The position numbers and the translations under genes were made by a program. Below the pieces are notes generated by a model. The model did not search any database. It was not told the origin of the DNA and saw nothing but the letters and a program-made list of their open reading frames with translations. From Pedobacter sp. (GTDB lineage: Bacteria; Bacteroidota; Bacteroidia; Sphingobacteriales; Sphingobacteriaceae), in assembly GCA_004211595.1 (NCBI GenBank), contig SEDO01000001.1:248001-312000 (forward strand): a stretch of 64,000 nt of DNA, read 5' to 3'. Below, one piece after another: positions 61,197-64,000 of the stretch. Each line of letters starts with the position of its first letter. The first letter of the stretch is position 1.

Positions 61197-62249
61197 TTAA
61201 ATTTTCTTTTCTAAGGATTGTATAAGGTCGGCAAAGTAACGGCTTTTTTCTGGAAATTTCAAACTTAATTTTTCATAAGTCTCTATTGCCTTGTGATAAA
61301 GCATTTGCTCGATATAAATGGAGGCTAAGGTTTCACTTACTAAATCATCTTGATCTTCTGCACTTCGCTTCGCTTTATTCTCCGTATTGATTTGTTCTGG
61401 TTTAGGCGCTTTAATTTGGGGATCATTTTTGATAAACTTATCAATAATTTCATCCTTTTTAGTGAGGCCCACTTGAGGCGTATTAATTCCTTGCAATTCC
61501 TCTTCTAAGTCGAATGGAGTTTGTAAATGGAAAATATGTTCGATGATTTGATGCTGCAATTCTCCACCCGCTGGTTTCTCTGGTTTTTTCTGGCTTACAT
61601 AGGGTTGGAAGATTTGCTCATGTTCTTTCCTCGTTTTCGCTAGCCACCACAAGAAAGTATAAGGTAATTGGTCATCATCATATTTACTAACTCTATGATC
61701 ATCTGATACTGGCTCCGTCGTAGTTTTCTCTGTAGGTAGTGGATTTTCCGCTATTAATGGAGGATTTTCTAAAATCGGGCTTCCGATAGATACATCCTCA
61801 ATTTCCTCAAATATTAATTCATTATTTATTTCTTCTGGCGAAGTAAAACTAACCGAAGGAGCAAGGTCTGCGATTTCTTCAAAAGTTTCCTCCGTCTCAT
61901 TTATTTCAGCGCTAGTGATGCTTATTGAAGGGGCGATATCTTCAATTTCATCAAATACTTCCTGATCATCTGTAAATGCAGCAGGGGTAGAAAATGAAGA
62001 AATCAAGGTTTCAGGTGCGTACATTAAGCGAAAACACAAGTCTCCTCCATTGTGCAAACTTGCCCGTGTTAAATATTCCGCCGCATTTTCTAATTTTTTT
62101 GCCGCCTCATAACGTAGTAAATGGAGGGGCTGAAAATATGGATAAGCCTGAACAAGTTCATCTAATAAAGGCAAATCATCTGCACAAGCTAACGCTGGGT
62201 TTGCTAATAGTTTATATAAATGATTTGTATTTTGTTCGTTCAACGCCAT
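61197..62249 (-). CDS. Conserved hypothetical protein, C-terminal TPR-like helices, acidic internal repeats
   Basis: 350 aa; LASIYIEQMLYHKAIETYEKLSLKFPEKSRYFADLIQSLEKK at the C-terminus; conserved-looking position between lptE and secG. Confidence 0.75.
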   Translation of the reverse strand: MALNEQNTNHLYKLLANPALACADDLPLLDELVQAYPYFQPLHLLRYEAAKKLENAAEYLTRASLHNGGDLCFRLMYAPETLISSFSTPAAFTDDQEVFDEIEDIAPSISITSAEINETEETFEEIADLAPSVSFTSPEEINNELIFEEIEDVSIGSPILENPPLIAENPLPTEKTTTEPVSDDHRVSKYDDDQLPYTFLWWLAKTRKEHEQIFQPYVSQKKPEKPAGGELQHQIIEHIFHLQTPFDLEEELQGINTPQVGLTKKDEIIDKFIKNDPQIKAPKPEQINTENKAKRSAEDQDDLVSETLASIYIEQMLYHKAIETYEKLSLKFPEKSRYFADLIQSLEKKI

Positions 62250-62284
62250 AGTTTGCTAAGATAATAAATGCCTTGGTAATTTTA

Positions 62285-62821
62285 TTACCATTGTGCAAAG
62301 GCTCTATTAAAAATATCTTCTGTCAGTTGTTGAATTAATCTTTTATTTAATCCATCCTGTTGGGAAGCTAAAGTTTGCCCGGCTAAAGAGAAATCTACAA
62401 AAGTAGAAAAGGATTGTTCGTAACTTTGCTTTTGAAAATCCTTTAAATAGACCGTATATTTTACTTGCACGGTCATCGTAATACGATTAGCACCTGCCAC
62501 TGGATTTTTATTATCCTGAATGGAAATAGGTTTAATATCATAGTCGGTGATTTTTCCTTCCATTTTAGCATGTGGCTCTTTCTGCGTGATGGCTAATTTG
62601 GTTTGAGTTCGAATGCGCTCAATTAAAGCTTCTGTAAATGTATTTCCTAAATTGGGATAACTTAAAGGGGCGTGATTTTCAAAAAATGAAACTTGAATAG
62701 TTGTCATTTCAGGAGGGATAGAAGCCCCGCTAAAACTATAACTACAAGCACTTAGTAAACTAGCCATCAATAAAGCTCCCCATAGCACTAAACGGTTAAG
62801 CGAAAAAAACATTCCTTTCAT
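62285..62821 (-). CDS. lptE: LptE family LPS-assembly lipoprotein
   Basis: Lipobox LLSACSYSFSGASIPPEMTTIQVSFFENHAPLSYPNLGNTFTEALIERI. Confidence 0.88.
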   Translation of the reverse strand: MKGMFFSLNRLVLWGALLMASLLSACSYSFSGASIPPEMTTIQVSFFENHAPLSYPNLGNTFTEALIERIRTQTKLAITQKEPHAKMEGKITDYDIKPISIQDNKNPVAGANRITMTVQVKYTVYLKDFQKQSYEQSFSTFVDFSLAGQTLASQQDGLNKRLIQQLTEDIFNRAFAQW

Positions 62822-62828
62822 GATATGA

Positions 62829-64000
62829 TTAACTCAAATTAAGTTCTTTTATTTTACGATACAATGTTCTTTCTGAAATGCCTAATTCTTGTGCAGCAAA
62901 TTTCCTTTTCCCCTTATGCTTTTTCAAGGCTTTTCGAATTAAATCCGACTCTTTTTCTACTAAAGATAAGGATTCTTCAACCTCCTCGATATCATTGGCA
63001 TAATTAAAATCATTAGGGTGGTGAATAACCGGTTGTTTAATCGTAAAAGTGGATTCAGATTGTGGATTTAAATCGACTTCTTGATAGAGTTGATTAATAT
63101 ATTGCGGATTATCTGCAATGATATGCGCTGTGTTACCACCGCTTTGCATAATTTCTGCAACCAGTTTTTTCAACTCCATCATGTCTTTTTTCATGTCGAA
63201 TAAGACTTTGTATAAAATATCTCGCTCTGAGAAATCTTCTTTGGAATTTCCTGAAACAGTCATCGGTAAATTATTTGCCGCCGACTCATTCGGAATGTAT
63301 TTTAATATTTCGGTACCATTTACATTTCTATCTTTTTCTAATACGCAAATCTGTTCCGCAATATTTTTTAACTGCCGTACATTTCCCGGCCAGCTATAGT
63401 TGGTTAAAATTTGAATAGCTTCAGGCTCTAATTGAATGCCAGGGCTTCTATATTTATCTGAAAAATCAGCTGAAAACTTTCTAAATAATAAATAAATATC
63501 TTCTTTTCGCTCATTTAGCGAAGGAATTCTCAAAGGCACGGTATTTAATCGATAGTATAAATCTTCTCTAAACTTACCCGATTTAACCCGGTCATATACA
63601 TCCACATTGGTGGCGGCAATAATACGAACATCCGTTTTTTGTACCTTAGAAGAGCCCACGCGCAAATATTCTCCACTCTCCAATACTCTTAATAAACGAG
63701 CTTGGGTACCTAGAGGTAATTCAGCAACCTCATCTAAAAAAATAGTGCCGCCATTGGCTACTTCAAAATAACCTTTTCGGGCCTCATGAGCACCAGTAAA
63801 GGACCCTTTTTCGTGGCCAAATAATTCTGAATCAATTGTACCTTCCGGAATAGCGCCACAATTAACCGCAATGAAAGAACCATGCTTACGGGCACTCATA
63901 TGATGAATAATTTGAGAAAATACTTCTTTTCCACTTCCACTTTCACCCGTAATTAAAACGGACATATCTGTCGGTGCCACTTGACGAGCAATATCGATGG
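62829..64000 (-). CDS. Sigma-54 interaction-domain (AAA+) Fis-type transcriptional regulator, 5' end beyond the window
   Basis: VLITGESGSGKEVFSQIIHHMS, GAIPEGTIDSELFGHEKGSFTGAHEARKGYFE, C-terminal HTH KRKFAAQELGISERTLYRKIKEL; the frame stays open to the window edge. Confidence 0.95.
   Translation of the reverse strand, partial: IDIARQVAPTDMSVLITGESGSGKEVFSQIIHHMSARKHGSFIAVNCGAIPEGTIDSELFGHEKGSFTGAHEARKGYFEVANGGTIFLDEVAELPLGTQARLLRVLESGEYLRVGSSKVQKTDVRIIAATNVDVYDRVKSGKFREDLYYRLNTVPLRIPSLNERKEDIYLLFRKFSADFSDKYRSPGIQLEPEAIQILTNYSWPGNVRQLKNIAEQICVLEKDRNVNGTEILKYIPNESAANNLPMTVSGNSKEDFSERDILYKVLFDMKKDMMELKKLVAEIMQSGGNTAHIIADNPQYINQLYQEVDLNPQSESTFTIKQPVIHHPNDFNYANDIEEVEESLSLVEKESDLIRKALKKHKGKRKFAAQELGISERTLYRKIKELNLS

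Noticed and set aside
1-64000. CRISPR array, tRNA/rRNA genes, transposases, integrases, prophage genes
   Set aside because: No regular direct-repeat array, no tRNA cloverleaf or rRNA stretch noticed by eye, and no ORF with mobile-element motifs.

Overview
This is a 64 kb AT-rich chromosomal window from a Bacteroidota bacterium, probably Sphingobacteriales-like. That placement is inferred from PorV, SusC-like outer-membrane barrels, short NuoG and AT-rich leaders. It is gene-dense and mostly housekeeping. The main blocks are: a TPR protein and a complete 14-subunit respiratory complex I locus nuoA-N (1.8-14.7 kb); dedA, ppa, a CNNM/CorC-like gene and rsmE; an orphan biotin-carrier protein, porV and ispF; yceI, a Crp/Fnr regulator and typA; a tight three-gene cluster of GCS2/YbdK-like ligase, class I glutamine amidotransferase and an ATP-grasp-like unknown (24.2-27.3 kb); a small surface-glycan neighbourhood (27.3-37.8 kb) containing a glycosyltransferase::GH29 fucosidase fusion; yjjG and upp; two tandem TonB-dependent-receptor-like barrels; fabH and an Smr/DUF2027 gene; two paralogous MG2/plug-type proteins flanking an SDR and an enoyl-CoA hydratase; a PPTase, lipB, SGNH hydrolase, sdaA and mgtC; then groEL, groES, secG, lptE and a sigma-54 activator cut by the window edge. 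I saw no tRNA, rRNA, CRISPR array, transposase or prophage. The best candidates for something under-described are the three-gene amide-ligase cluster, the GT-TM-fucosidase fusion ORF, a possible attenuator between nuoA and nuoB, an unlisted 54-aa Cys-rich membrane mini-protein upstream of a Crp/Fnr regulator, and a decayed DUF4159-like remnant after rsmE. All family assignments are from reading the translated sequence. No database search was run.
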